NCBI GenBank assembly: GCA_947446925.1
Contig: CANFHU010000005.1
Span: 1-64,000 of the forward strand
Reading direction: 5' to 3'
Length of the DNA: 64,000 nucleotides
Source of the DNA: Flavobacteriia bacterium
GTDB lineage: Bacteria > Bacteroidota > Bacteroidia > Flavobacteriales_D > Crocinitomicaceae
The notes beneath the pieces are model-generated. The model made no database searches and was not told where the DNA came from. It was given only the letters and a program-made list of their open reading frames with translations. This document shows, one piece after another, positions 7,968-17,433 of the stretch; position 1 is the first letter of the stretch; every line of letters starts with the position of its first letter. Made by a program: the position numbers and the translations under genes.

Positions 7968-8294
7968 CTATGTTGGCGTTTTACTATTTAACATTAAAGC
8001 ACCAACAAGCTTTAAGAGTAGTACCACCACTACGAATAAAACTATCTTCAATTTTACCACATTTTAAATGAATAGGTTTGAATGCATATTGTATAGGGAT
8101 TCAGTAAAAACAAGCGTTATTAAGCAACTACAACTAACCGAAAGTGAAGGTTATTATGTATTTTAAGTTCTACACTTCAATCAAAGTTTCTATTTGTTCA
8201 CAAAGCGTAAAACGTTTTTAAAAAAATAAATTCTAACTTGGGTACGTCGATAAAATTTAAATTCACAACTGGAAGAATCAAAACGCATAAAAAA

Positions 8295-8924
8295 ATGAAT
8301 GAACTAAAAAAATGTTTAAAAGAACCTATTCCAGAAATATTTGAAGCGGCAAAACTTTTAGATGATGCAGTAAACTCACATTTGATAGGAGACTTCATGC
8401 AAGCAGAAAAGTTAATACTAAAGGCAGATATGTTTGAAATACGTGCGTGGACAGAATCAATTTGGGGTGCAGGAGGTATTTATACGGATTTAAAAAAGAA
8501 ATTAGGTGAACCTGAAACTTTTCCAAAAGAGTTGCGAGCACCTTTAAGGATGCCAAATAAAACTGGTGAAGCTGCATTATTAAAAAGAGATGGTTTTAAT
8601 TGTAGTTTTTGTGGAATTCCGGTAATACGAAAAGAAATACGTGTTTATTTACATAAATATTACCCAAATGCATTGAAGTGGGGTAAAACAAATTCAGAGC
8701 AACATTCTGCTTTTCAAGCAATGTGGGTGCAATATGACCATATCATTCCACACGCAAGAGGCGGCGAAACTAACTTAGAAAATATGCTAATTACTTGCGC
8801 TCCTTGTAATTATGGTAGAATGAATTTCCTCGTAGCAGAAATTGGGATTTCTATGCCTAATTTAAATAAGATTATTTCAAATGAATGGGATGGCTTAGAA
8901 AGACTTTTAAATAAGAAAAAATAA
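8295..8924 (+). CDS. HNH endonuclease
   Basis: 209 residues from the ATG at 8295 (MNELKKCLKEP); the frame is open back to 8238, but this Met is the better start. The C-terminal half is a zinc-stabilised HNH domain: 'CSFCG' supplies one Cys pair, 'DHIIPHARGGETNLENM' the first His and the central Asn, and 'CAPCN' the second Cys pair. The N-terminal 100 residues are helical and unassigned. It stands alone, followed by a strong terminator. A role as a restriction-type or homing nuclease in this mobile region is inferred. Confidence 0.85.
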   Translation: MNELKKCLKEPIPEIFEAAKLLDDAVNSHLIGDFMQAEKLILKADMFEIRAWTESIWGAGGIYTDLKKKLGEPETFPKELRAPLRMPNKTGEAALLKRDGFNCSFCGIPVIRKEIRVYLHKYYPNALKWGKTNSEQHSAFQAMWVQYDHIIPHARGGETNLENMLITCAPCNYGRMNFLVAEIGISMPNLNKIISNEWDGLERLLNKKK

Positions 8925-9050
8925 AAAACTTCAAAGAAAATATATAGAAGGACACCCAAACGCACAAGAAGTTTCAATCTCTCATAATCTTATTCAGATG
9001 AAAGTTGACGAACGAATTTCGGACGGGAACTTTTTTACAATCTACCTATT

Positions 9051-9094
9051 AACACCAAACCCCACTTAAATTTCTTCGAGTGGGGTTTGGTGTT
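9051..9094. terminator. Strong bidirectional terminator
   Basis: A perfect 16-bp stem (AACACCAAACCCCACT with its complement ending TTTGGTGTT) and a 12-base loop. It sits between the HNH gene end (8924) and the convergent gene end at 9113. Confidence 0.9.
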
Positions 9095-9112
9095 ATTGGA
9101 TTTTCAAAATAA

Positions 9113-10012
9113 CTATACGGTTTCGTTAGTAACAGGGAGGATATCTTTCCACTTGTCAAAGTTCCATTTTTGAAGAACGGTTTCAAAAGTTGATTCATTA
9201 ATGTAATCTTCTAAAAGCTTAAAATGTCTGACTTCGTAAAAGGGGTTTGAATCGTAATTAATTTTACCAATGATGGCTTTTGGAGAAATGTAGCCATTTT
9301 TAACACCATAACCAATACTTATTATTTCGTTAGCAAGATCTATTTTGTCAAACATTTTGTCTGTATACGCTTGATCTGTATCGTTTTTAAAATGGTTATA
9401 CTCAGATTTTTTTAATAAATGGTTTAGAATAAATAAATAATCTTCTTCCGATAGTATGCTTGGACCATAAACTGAAAAAAGTTTGTCTAAATCTTTGCAA
9501 TCAAAAATAGCTACTTTATCTAGTGGACAGTCTGTATTGCTTGCAGTGAAAATGTTTTCATCGATTGCATCAGTAATTTCTTTTACTTTTACATTCAATT
9601 TATTTAAATAATCATCTGTAATCAAACGGTCTTTTAGTGAATTTTTAAATTTTGTAAAATGATGTGGGAAAAATTCATCTATAAATTGTTTTTGCGTCCA
9701 GTTATAGTTGAAAATAATGTATTTAAAAGGACAAAACCCTATAAAATTGATCAAATCCTCTAGTTTTAATTCAAATTTTTTATTGTCGGATTCAAAAGAT
9801 ATAATTATTCCTGTTTCATCATATTTTTCAATGAATTCGTGGATGTCTTCATGAGACAAAATTACGTGTCTTGCAATAAATTCATTTAAACTATTTCTAG
9901 TAACTAATTTATATACTCTTAATTCTTCCATTAAATACTTCATTTCAATAGGTAACTCTAAGTCATTTTTTTTAAGGTTAGTTGATTCTAACAATTGATT
10001 TTCTTTTTTCAT
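9113..10012 (-). CDS. Hypothetical protein of the integrase module
   Basis: 299 residues, soluble and acidic, with no signal peptide or membrane segment. I recognise no domain. Visible features are a helical N-terminus ('YLMEELRVYKLVTRNSLNEF') and a region rich in aromatic residues ('GFCPFKYIIFNYNWTQKQFI'). It lies downstream of the integrase on the same strand with a 157-base gap, so it is probably a passenger of the same mobile element. Confidence 0.65.
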   Translation of the reverse strand: MKKENQLLESTNLKKNDLELPIEMKYLMEELRVYKLVTRNSLNEFIARHVILSHEDIHEFIEKYDETGIIISFESDNKKFELKLEDLINFIGFCPFKYIIFNYNWTQKQFIDEFFPHHFTKFKNSLKDRLITDDYLNKLNVKVKEITDAIDENIFTASNTDCPLDKVAIFDCKDLDKLFSVYGPSILSEEDYLFILNHLLKKSEYNHFKNDTDQAYTDKMFDKIDLANEIISIGYGVKNGYISPKAIIGKINYDSNPFYEVRHFKLLEDYINESTFETVLQKWNFDKWKDILPVTNETV

Positions 10013-10169
10013 GTTTTTTTTAATTAGTTAATAGTTATTTAATTATTCTTGAATAAGTACTATCAGCCCATTTGAATAGATTATTCGTAATGGACCGATA
10101 GTATGTCGAGCAAAACTATATTTGGTTTGTTTTGCAATTTTTTAAATTGGAAAGAGATTCTGGTATTGG

Positions 10170-11495
10170 TTATAGTCCAAATAACTCAAAATCCATCACC
10201 ACATCTGAGATTACTTTTTCGTCGATGTAGTGATTATGCATTACTTCGTCGCCAGAATGTTTGGTAATTATTCTCGCTTTATCACCGTATTTTGCGAATA
10301 GGTGAGAGATATACGTTTTTCTTAAATCGTAAAATCTCAATTCTTTTCCTGTGTTAAGTTGCTTGTAATAATGCGTGAAGGCTTTACTGATAAAGTTCTT
10401 CATCGTATTCCGTTGCATGGTCTCATATGGTGCAAGAATATATTCGTTTTTTCCTCTATTCTCCTCATAACCTAGCTCAAGTAAAAGCATTTTAAGTTGT
10501 GAAATCACTGGTATGTGAATCATTTTTAGCTCTTCCATTTCTGAAATACCTTTGCTTTTATTGACTTTGTAATCTTGTACAATGATTTTTCTTGGTTCCC
10601 CTTTATCGTTTTCAAGGATATCATTAAATTTCATAAATACAATTTCCTCACGCCTTCTTCCTGAATATATGGCAAGTAAAATAGCATCTTTTAACCAGGG
10701 TTTGTAAAAACTTTTTGAATAGGTTTTTTGATTTGATCGATTTTCGTAAGTGCTAATTCCATTCTCAGGAGTGATAATTTCTAGGAGTTTTTTAAATTCT
10801 TCTTTATTTATGGTATTTATTGTTGTTTTACCATGTAATCTTTTAAAACCTAAGAAAGGATTTTTCATTTGTAAATCAAATTCTCTTATCGAATGCTCCA
10901 TAAATACGCGCATTAAACCAATGTATTTATTATAGGTCTTGGGAGCGTATTTTTTTGTTTCTAGTAAATAGGATTTTAATTGACCTACTACGTCACGGTC
11001 AAGTTTTAAAATAGGGAGGAGGTCGGCATTTATTTTAATGGATTTTAAATATTCCACAAAGTACAAGAAATACCTTTCCACTTCTTTGATGTGTCCGATC
11101 GAACGTGTTTTATGTTCCTGTTGATGTGGGGTATCATTATTTAAATAAGCGATATAGGAAGCCATTGTCTCCACTACCGTTCTAGGTATTGAAGTTTCAA
11201 TCTTTTTATTTGTAGGTTGATAATCACATTTTTCAAGTTCTAAACGGTATTGATACGCTTGGATTACAAGTTCGTTTGGGTCTCTAGTATCAAAAAACTT
11301 TGTGCATACGGTATTATTGTTACCGGGGATACAAACCCTAAGTTTATATTTGTTTTTATCCAGGTGTTTACACGATCCAATTTTTTTTCCAGTTAATCCA
11401 CAAGAATTTGTAATCGTTTTTTTGCATTTTGTACATTGAATATATATCCCCTTTACATTGCATTTTTTAAGTGGTTTGTAGTTTTGGTTATTCAT
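10170..11495 (-). CDS. Tyrosine recombinase / integrase with N-terminal zinc finger
   Basis: 441 residues. The N-terminus holds Cys pairs (CTKC, SCGLTGKKIGSCKHL), a probable zinc-binding DNA-contact domain. A SAM-like core-binding domain covers about residues 110-220. The catalytic domain shows the first Arg in 'AIYSGRRREEIVFMK', a YDLRKTY box in place of the usual HxLRHT, 'ITKHSG' as the later His, and the tyrosine in 'HNHYIDEKV'. It should integrate and excise the surrounding element, possibly using the tRNA at 5.8 kb as target, although it lies 4.3 kb from that fragment. Its start overlaps the end of the excisionase-like gene by 8 bases. Confidence 0.9.
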   Translation of the reverse strand: MNNQNYKPLKKCNVKGIYIQCTKCKKTITNSCGLTGKKIGSCKHLDKNKYKLRVCIPGNNNTVCTKFFDTRDPNELVIQAYQYRLELEKCDYQPTNKKIETSIPRTVVETMASYIAYLNNDTPHQQEHKTRSIGHIKEVERYFLYFVEYLKSIKINADLLPILKLDRDVVGQLKSYLLETKKYAPKTYNKYIGLMRVFMEHSIREFDLQMKNPFLGFKRLHGKTTINTINKEEFKKLLEIITPENGISTYENRSNQKTYSKSFYKPWLKDAILLAIYSGRRREEIVFMKFNDILENDKGEPRKIIVQDYKVNKSKGISEMEELKMIHIPVISQLKMLLLELGYEENRGKNEYILAPYETMQRNTMKNFISKAFTHYYKQLNTGKELRFYDLRKTYISHLFAKYGDKARIITKHSGDEVMHNHYIDEKVISDVVMDFELFGL

Positions 11496-11952
11496 GACCG
11501 CGCAGTTTTATTTTGGTGAGAAAACTGGATGCAGCTTTACTATTAACTTTAAATGTTGGAACATTTACCGTTGAATTTGGTGCTGAAAATTTAGCGATGG
11601 TTTCGTAGTCCATTTTTTTGTAAGCACCATAAATCAAAGCCCAGTCCTTCGGGTGTTTCAATTTTAATGCTTCAATAAATGGATGGTCAATAACAAAATG
11701 GAAATCGATAAGATTTACATATTTTTCCTTCCCAAAATGAAGGATGTCTATTCCTTTTCTTTTACACCAACGGATGACTGTACGTAAACTTTTAAAATTT
11801 AAAAATTCAGCTATTTGGGTAAGTGTAATTTTATCAGGATGTAATCGGTTCTCTTTCGTAAGAGAAATATCGTTGAAAACCTCTCCATGTGCGATGGGCG
11901 AGTTGGGTTCAAATTTTTCGTCTGTTTTTCTGTTCTTTAAATTTAATTTCAT
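11488..11952 (-). CDS. Excisionase-like HTH protein
   Basis: 154 residues. The central 'ITLTQIAEFLNFKSLRTVIR' followed by 'WCKRKGIDILHFGKEKYV' has the pattern of an excisionase or MerR-type winged helix (helix, turn, recognition helix, then a wing). The stop overlaps the integrase ATG (ATGAATAA), so the two are translationally coupled. It is most likely the recombination directionality factor of the element, by context rather than by a firm family match. Confidence 0.65.
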   Translation of the reverse strand: MKLNLKNRKTDEKFEPNSPIAHGEVFNDISLTKENRLHPDKITLTQIAEFLNFKSLRTVIRWCKRKGIDILHFGKEKYVNLIDFHFVIDHPFIEALKLKHPKDWALIYGAYKKMDYETIAKFSAPNSTVNVPTFKVNSKAASSFLTKIKLRGHE

Positions 11953-12029
11953 TTTTTTTATACTATATAAATTTCCTCGTTTAGGTAATTTATCAATGAA
12001 CCGATGGTTTGTACCTTCAGTGGTTCATA

Positions 12030-12935
12030 TCACGCGTTAACCTCTAAGTGGTGAAACTTTCCAAATAGCGGATGTATAACGATATTCTGGTAATTCTTCT
12101 CAAGTATTAATTCATAAATCATGGTTTTTATTTCGTTTATATTATTTTCATCTACACGGATGGTTTCGTATTGATGGGGCGCTTTTTTTCTAAAGTCTAA
12201 CGTGAAATCAGTTATTTTTTCGAGCAATTCTAACGTTTCCATTTCTGGTTTAGTGAAAATTGGTATTTTTTCGGTGCAGATTGAATAACCTAATGTGCTA
12301 ACCAGGTCACTTAGAATTTCGTTCATCGATAAATGCACATGCGACTTAGATACAATCGTTTTATATCTTTCTAGATATTCTTCATTTTTGATACTATCCC
12401 ATTCTTCATAATTTCCAATCAGTGTTTTTCCCTCCAGATTTAATAACAAGAAAAAATTCTTTCTCTCTAAAAGCATCGATTGAATCATTTGTTCAAAGTC
12501 TGTCAATTTGATTTTAAAGATTTTATCCCAGATTGCTTTATCCTCTGATATTTCACTTATGTTGTTCTCGTCGATTATCCCTAAATCTTTGATTTTACTT
12601 AGGATGTCCTCTTTTTGTTCTTCCGAGTAAATATTTTTCGCTTCGTTAAACAAATTCTCCTTTATATTCTTCAGTGTATCCAGCGATATATTGAACTCCC
12701 TTAGTCGCATCATGATTTTAATCCAAAATGCTTCCGGTAAATTGAAAATAAACCAAGAGCCATTATCATATTTCCTCGGAAATAATCCTTTTTCATACCA
12801 ATGATTTGCATTTCTAGCGTCTAATTTTAATTCACTCCTTTTAAAAGTTGTTTCATACATATACTTTAAAGGATTAGTGTTTAATGCTTCAAAGATGTTT
12901 ATTGCTTGAATTATATTCTCTTTTTGATCTTTCAT
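12030..12935 (-). CDS. MerR-like transcriptional regulator
   Basis: 301 residues. Residues 30-90 fit a MerR-type winged helix: 'DARNANHWYEKGLFPRKY' followed by a wing ('NGSWFIFN') and a long helix ('EAFWIKIMMRLREFNIS'). The remaining 200 residues are helical and unassigned, longer than a standard MerR effector domain. It is encoded upstream of the excisionase/integrase pair on the same strand and may regulate the element. Confidence 0.65.
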   Translation of the reverse strand: MKDQKENIIQAINIFEALNTNPLKYMYETTFKRSELKLDARNANHWYEKGLFPRKYDNGSWFIFNLPEAFWIKIMMRLREFNISLDTLKNIKENLFNEAKNIYSEEQKEDILSKIKDLGIIDENNISEISEDKAIWDKIFKIKLTDFEQMIQSMLLERKNFFLLLNLEGKTLIGNYEEWDSIKNEEYLERYKTIVSKSHVHLSMNEILSDLVSTLGYSICTEKIPIFTKPEMETLELLEKITDFTLDFRKKAPHQYETIRVDENNINEIKTMIYELILEKNYQNIVIHPLFGKFHHLEVNA

Positions 12936-13154
12936 GCAACAAAGATATACATAACTTTTTAAATTTTATCTGTTTTTTGTATAATATTACATTATTGTTA
13001 TAAAAATTATCTTTAAAGATAATTTTATTTTTGCTTAAAAATGTTAAGTAGTTTAAAGTTAGATGTTTGTGAAATATGAGGTGTTTTATGAAAAAATCGA
13101 ACTTTTTTTTAAAAAAAACTGTTTTTGATGCAAATTCAGGTAGAATTACGCTAA

Positions 13155-13304
13155 ATGGAAAATGAAATTGTACGTAGGTTTGTGATGGGGGAGATTTTCA
13201 ATGATAAAGTAAGGTTTGAAGAGTTTATTGAGGGTTTGGAGGGATGGCTAACAAATAGCAATAAAAACTATCATTTTTACTTAAATTTGAAAAAATTAAA
13301 CTAA
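13155..13304 (+). CDS. Short ORF, 49 residues, unknown
   Basis: ATG at 13155 and TAA at 13302. The product is highly charged ('MENEIVRRFVMGEIFNDKVR') and ends in a Lys-rich tail. It lies in the 518-base gap between the regulator and the nuclease module. Composition and codon use look coding, but there is no homology I can name. Confidence 0.35.
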   Translation: MENEIVRRFVMGEIFNDKVRFEEFIEGLEGWLTNSNKNYHFYLNLKKLN

Positions 13305-13334
13305 TTATTAAATTCGGTATAAAAACTAAAAAAG

Positions 13335-13406
13335 TTCGGTAATCTCTACGTTATGGATTATTTACCGAAGTTTTTACTCGGGTATATACTAGTTATCGGT
13401 TATTCT
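13335..13406. other. Inverted repeat and left boundary of cassette 1
   Basis: TTCGGTAA (13335-13342) and TTACCGAA (13362-13369) form a hairpin. At 13392-13406, GTTATCGGTTATTCT is the reverse complement (14 of 15) of AGAACAACCGATAAC at 17224-17238, which marks the two ends of the SMC-ATPase/nuclease module. Confidence 0.6.
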
Positions 13407-13453
13407 CTGACGACAATCGGCACAAAAGAAATAGACCTAATTAAACATTAAAT

Positions 13454-13648
13454 ATGGCAGAACTTAAAGACTGGATCGCTGGACTAAAGACTGAAAAACC
13501 AGAACTAAATGACTTTGTAACAAAACTGGAAGGATTTATTTCTGACACAGGTTTTAATGCTTCAAAGTTCGAAAAAGCTGTTGAGGCAGGTCTGCAAATA
13601 AAAGAAGAAGAAGTAAAAAAAACTTTCATATATGATGCTGAAAATTAA
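13454..13648 (+). CDS. Small protein encoded with the SMC-like ATPase
   Basis: 64 residues, all helical and acidic ('MAELKDWIAGLKTEKPEL', 'KAVEAGLQIKEEEVKKTF'). The gene overlaps the start of the ATPase gene by 17 bases, so the two products are probably made together and may bind each other. Small partners of SMC-like ATPases occur in several defence systems. I cannot assign this one to a known family. Confidence 0.65.
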   Translation: MAELKDWIAGLKTEKPELNDFVTKLEGFISDTGFNASKFEKAVEAGLQIKEEEVKKTFIYDAEN

Positions 13649-16064
13649 GAAGTTAACTATAGAAAATTTCAGAGGACTTAGGTTACCTGTTTCCATTGAC
13701 TTCTTAAAAGGCAACAAGACAACTTCCGCTTTAATTTATGGTAGAAATGGAACGGGTAAAAGTTCTATTGTTGATGCTTGGGAGTGGTTACTTAGTACTT
13801 CGATTGGAAATCTTGAACGTGAGGGTATCTCTTTAGCAGACTTACCTCACAAAGCATCAGGAGGAAACAATAGCTACATAACGGCTGAGTTCCAACATTC
13901 CTCGATAGGCACAGTAACTGCACAATTTAACCCAAAGAAAATATCTGTACCAACAAGAACAGGAGAATTTGATGAATTCAAAACGCTTAGCAACTATCCG
14001 AATTTTTTACGATACATAGATTTGAATGAATTTGTATGTAATAAACGACCAGCAGAAAGGTATAAATATATTGCGAAATTTTTTGGACTTGAAAAGTTTT
14101 CATTGTTGCAAGACACGATGCAAACAGCAATCAACAAGCAGACAAATGCCTTGCAAAATCTTCAAACAGCCTTTGATGCTAGCAGTAAAACAATTAATGC
14201 TATAACAGGTTTGACAAAGGTTGACGAAGCAACAGTTGTTGCATTCATCAATAAAATTGCATCAAAGAATAAATTAGCGACTATTACCACTTTCAAAGAA
14301 GCTGAAACTGTAAAAGCTGCTTTACAAAAAATCGTTCAGAAGAACCCTATCACAAAAGAACTTACCGAATGGAAAGCGTTTCAACTGCGACAAAATACTT
14401 TTTACCCTATACCAACAGCAAAGGCAAATTGCATTGAACTTGAACGCCTATTTACAGATTTAAAACAAAACGAAGAAAGCATCAAACAACTTATTCTCTC
14501 ATCACTATATGAATTAAGCATTGAAATAATTCCAAAACTTGATGACGAATCCAAATGTCCAGTTTGCGATGAAACTTTTGATGGTGATTTGTTGAAGCAT
14601 ATCACAGCCAAACATAATTCACTATCAGCACTCACAAAAAAGAAAACAGAATTTGACACAAAAAAATCGTTGCTTGAAAAACAATTTGAAGGAACATCAA
14701 GAAAAATAGCTGCAATTGAAGCAGAGAGTAGTACAGTTGTTTTAACTGCTTTTAAAACGTTCTTTGATGATTTAATCACTATTAACTCTGCCATCCCAAC
14801 TCTAATTACAACGCTGAAAAAACAACTTAAGGATTTGCCAACGCTTTCAATAAGCAACGAAACAGCCCTTGAAAAAATTAACAGCATTATTTCTAATGAA
14901 GTAACAAGTAAACAATTTGTTACTGAAAAAATTTCAGTGTTGTCAAAGGACGAAACAACAAAAACCCTAGCACAGGATTATACTAATATTTCTAACATAA
15001 TTGACAATTTCAAGAGTCACTCAATAAACAAAGAAAAAGTTGCTTATCTAAAAAACATCACCGACAATCTTCAAGCATTCTTTAATAATCTTACTACCTA
15101 TATTCAAACAGAAATTCAAAATACTTTCACGATAATTTCATCTGACGTGGTTGATTATTTCAATGTATTAGAAAATAGCAATCCTGATATAAAAAATCCC
15201 GCTTTAAAACTGCTTACCGGAAAGGACAAGGCAGTAGAATTGGAAATTGAATTTGTTTCAGAGAGAATCACACCTGCATTTAAGTTTCTTAGTGAAAGTC
15301 AAGTGAACAGTTTTGGACTTGCAATTTTTCTCGCTTCTGTTAAACATTTCAACAAAGATTTTAAGTTTTTTATTTTAGACGATGTTGTAAATAGTTTTGA
15401 TAGTTTTAAAAGACCTAGAGTCGCAAAGTTGATTGCTTCGAAGTTTAGCGACTTTCAAGTTTTGATGATTACACACGACCAAATTTTCTTTGACACTGTG
15501 CAAAGAAATTTTCCTGAGTGGCAACGTTATAAGTTTACAGCGTGGGATTATTCAACTGGACCCAAATGCAAACCGTCAAAAAATTATTTGGAGGAAATTC
15601 AATCATACATTGATGATGACAATCCTATTACGGCTGGACAAACATTAGGAAAGTATTTAGAATGGATTTTTGGAATTCTTTGTGAGAAAATGGAAACACC
15701 AATTCCATATAGAGTTGAAAATGTATATACACTTTCAGATTACTACAATCCACTTGCAAAAAGATTTAGAGATAAACTCAAACGTGCAAACACACAGCAT
15801 AAACTTTTTGACCTCCTTAACGAGTTTGAGACAGGAACAATTTTTAGGAACTACTGTGTCCATTGGAAGAACGAAGCAACACAGTTTACAACTGAAGAAA
15901 TAGACGCAATTTTTAAAAAGTGGGTTGAAATTGAACAAATAATGTTTTGCACTTCGTGTAAATCATTTGTTAATTATGAGAGTATTAGCAATACTACATA
16001 TGTAAGGTGTGATTGTGGAACAATAAACTTATTAGACCAAATTCATTACACATCAACAAAATAA
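13632..16064 (+). CDS. SMC/RecF-like ATPase with zinc-hook and C-terminal zinc ribbon (defence candidate)
   Basis: 810 residues; two consecutive Met codons are possible starts. The N-terminal 'LTIENFRGL' strand and Walker A ('YGRNGTGKSS', about residues 36-45) are typical of RecF/SMC proteins. A long helical arm carries 'CPVCDETF' at about 309, the Cys pair of a Rad50-type zinc hook. Walker B is 'FFILDDVVNSFD' (about 580) and the H-loop 'MITHDQ'. The last 170 residues form an extra domain ending in a zinc ribbon (CTSC...CDC). It should dimerise on DNA. It lies in one cassette with the small protein and a double-nuclease gene, an arrangement reminiscent of Lamassu-type systems without being a clear member. 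Confidence 0.85.
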   Translation: MMLKIKKLTIENFRGLRLPVSIDFLKGNKTTSALIYGRNGTGKSSIVDAWEWLLSTSIGNLEREGISLADLPHKASGGNNSYITAEFQHSSIGTVTAQFNPKKISVPTRTGEFDEFKTLSNYPNFLRYIDLNEFVCNKRPAERYKYIAKFFGLEKFSLLQDTMQTAINKQTNALQNLQTAFDASSKTINAITGLTKVDEATVVAFINKIASKNKLATITTFKEAETVKAALQKIVQKNPITKELTEWKAFQLRQNTFYPIPTAKANCIELERLFTDLKQNEESIKQLILSSLYELSIEIIPKLDDESKCPVCDETFDGDLLKHITAKHNSLSALTKKKTEFDTKKSLLEKQFEGTSRKIAAIEAESSTVVLTAFKTFFDDLITINSAIPTLITTLKKQLKDLPTLSISNETALEKINSIISNEVTSKQFVTEKISVLSKDETTKTLAQDYTNISNIIDNFKSHSINKEKVAYLKNITDNLQAFFNNLTTYIQTEIQNTFTIISSDVVDYFNVLENSNPDIKNPALKLLTGKDKAVELEIEFVSERITPAFKFLSESQVNSFGLAIFLASVKHFNKDFKFFILDDVVNSFDSFKRPRVAKLIASKFSDFQVLMITHDQIFFDTVQRNFPEWQRYKFTAWDYSTGPKCKPSKNYLEEIQSYIDDDNPITAGQTLGKYLEWIFGILCEKMETPIPYRVENVYTLSDYYNPLAKRFRDKLKRANTQHKLFDLLNEFETGTIFRNYCVHWKNEATQFTTEEIDAIFKKWVEIEQIMFCTSCKSFVNYESISNTTYVRCDCGTINLLDQIHYTSTK

Positions 16065-16150
16065 ATGATTAGGCAATTACAAAGAAATACAACAATAATC
16101 TATAACTACTCATTATCGGTTATCTGCAAAAAACTCTAACAATAAATACA

Positions 16151-17215
16151 ATGGATAAAATAATGGACTTTGATGATTTTTCGCTTTACAAAGATTTTGA
16201 AAAATTAGTTCAGACAATTTTTGAAAGCAACGGTTTTAAAACAGAAATTCCTTTAAAGGAAAAGGGTTACGACTTTTTGGCAACCATTGACAATACATTT
16301 GCCTATGTTGAAGTAAAGTTCTATAAGAGTAAACTTCCAAAACTCGACTTACTAAGACAAGCTTATCGCAGATTGCTTTCTCAAAAAGACAATGAAAACG
16401 CTAAACTAATTTTAGTAGTTTCGAGCTACGTAACACCAAGTTTAAAAGAAGAAATATTCAAAGAAAGTGGCGTAATAATTTGGGATGCAAAGACACTTTT
16501 TGCACTTGCATTTGACTTTTCTACAATTTACTATGACCTTGAAAGTATTTTAATAAGAGCTTTTAACGGCCAATTAGACGACCTAATTATTGTTGACACA
16601 AATTACAAATCGACAATTATCCCATCTCTCATAAATGCGTCAACTAACGTAAAACAAAAGAAAACAGACGACAAAGGTGAGATATTATGCAAAGAACTAA
16701 ATGCTTTAAATCCAGGTCGACAAGATGCAACAAATTTTGAAAACAAATGCACGGAAATTTTAAGATATCTATTTGACAATAATACAGATTTGACTTTATG
16801 GGAATTGCAACCAACGACTGATGATGGTTTGCATCGGTTCGACCTACTATGCCGTATAATTTCTTCACACCAAAATACATTTTGGACAGAGTTGGCTCAC
16901 GACTTCCATACAAGATATGTTTTATTTGAATTTAAAAACTACACGGACGAAATCAAACAAGGACAAATTTATACAACGGAAAAATATTTATTCTTGACCG
17001 CTTTGCGTTCAGTCAGTTTTATTATAGCAAGAAATGGAGCAGACAACAATGCAATTAAAGCAGCAAAGGGTGCATTGAAGGAAGCAGGAAAATTAATTGT
17101 GATTTTGACAGCGATGGACATTTGTGAAATGCTCAAACTAAAAGACAAAGGTGACGAACCATCAATAATTTTAAGAGCAAAAATTGACGAAATGTTAATC
17201 AAATTGACCAGATGA
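16151..17215 (+). CDS. Protein with two PD-(D/E)XK nuclease-like domains
   Basis: 354 residues. The first 130 fit an Mrr-type restriction endonuclease: 'KGYDFLA' gives Asp41 and 'YVEVKFYK' gives Glu54-x-Lys56. A second nuclease-like core follows after residue 190: 'LHRFDLLCRI' (Asp near 230) and 'YVLFEFKNYTDEIKQGQI' (Glu-x-Lys near 260). Two ExK cores in one chain is unusual. It is probably the DNA-cutting effector of the ATPase at 13632, 86 bases upstream. A partial boundary motif (TTATCGGTTATC at about 16112) sits between the two genes, so they may once have been separate cassettes. Confidence 0.75.
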   Translation: MDKIMDFDDFSLYKDFEKLVQTIFESNGFKTEIPLKEKGYDFLATIDNTFAYVEVKFYKSKLPKLDLLRQAYRRLLSQKDNENAKLILVVSSYVTPSLKEEIFKESGVIIWDAKTLFALAFDFSTIYYDLESILIRAFNGQLDDLIIVDTNYKSTIIPSLINASTNVKQKKTDDKGEILCKELNALNPGRQDATNFENKCTEILRYLFDNNTDLTLWELQPTTDDGLHRFDLLCRIISSHQNTFWTELAHDFHTRYVLFEFKNYTDEIKQGQIYTTEKYLFLTALRSVSFIIARNGADNNAIKAAKGALKEAGKLIVILTAMDICEMLKLKDKGDEPSIILRAKIDEMLIKLTR

Positions 17216-17233
17216 CGGAAAGAAGAACAACCG

Positions 17234-17326
17234 ATAACAACTAACCTTTCGTCGTGTCTGAAAGACAAGCGATGAAAGGGCTGTTGAACGAAACCTATTC
17301 TATGGACTTTTCGAAAATTGATTTTT
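17234..17326 (+). repeat. Conserved cassette-end segment, copy A
   Basis: It starts ATAACAACTAACC and contains the imperfect hairpin CTTTCGTCGTGTCTG / AGACAAGCGATGAAAG (with a two-base bulge), then GTTGAACGAAACCTATTC and TATGGACTTTTCG. Copies occur at 20,509 (short) and 54,128 (nearly full). All three follow the inverted-terminal end of a gene module. Confidence 0.85.
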
Positions 17327-17335
17327 GATTATTAG

Positions 17336-17363
17336 AGCCAAGTTTGAACGACTTGGCTTTTTG
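17336..17363. terminator. Hairpin terminator at the 3' end of the IS91 transposase unit
   Basis: AGCCAAGT / ACTTGGCT with a 7-base loop and a T run on the plus strand. IS91 ends commonly carry such a hairpin, so it may also be part of the element terminus. Confidence 0.6.
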
Positions 17364-17433
17364 TTTGCTTGTAACCTTTAAAAAACAAGTCTTTTTGTGA
17401 TAAATAGCTACAAAGGGTCCCCTACCCATAAAA

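Noticed and set aside
4768-12935. Complete conjugative element
   Set aside because: Integrase, excisionase-like and regulator genes are present, but no relaxase, coupling protein or Tra genes were seen.
13454-17215. Calling the ATPase/nuclease module Lamassu or Gabija
   Set aside because: The ATPase has an extra C-terminal zinc domain and the nuclease has two cores; Gabija's helicase is absent. The resemblance is stated but no name is assigned.
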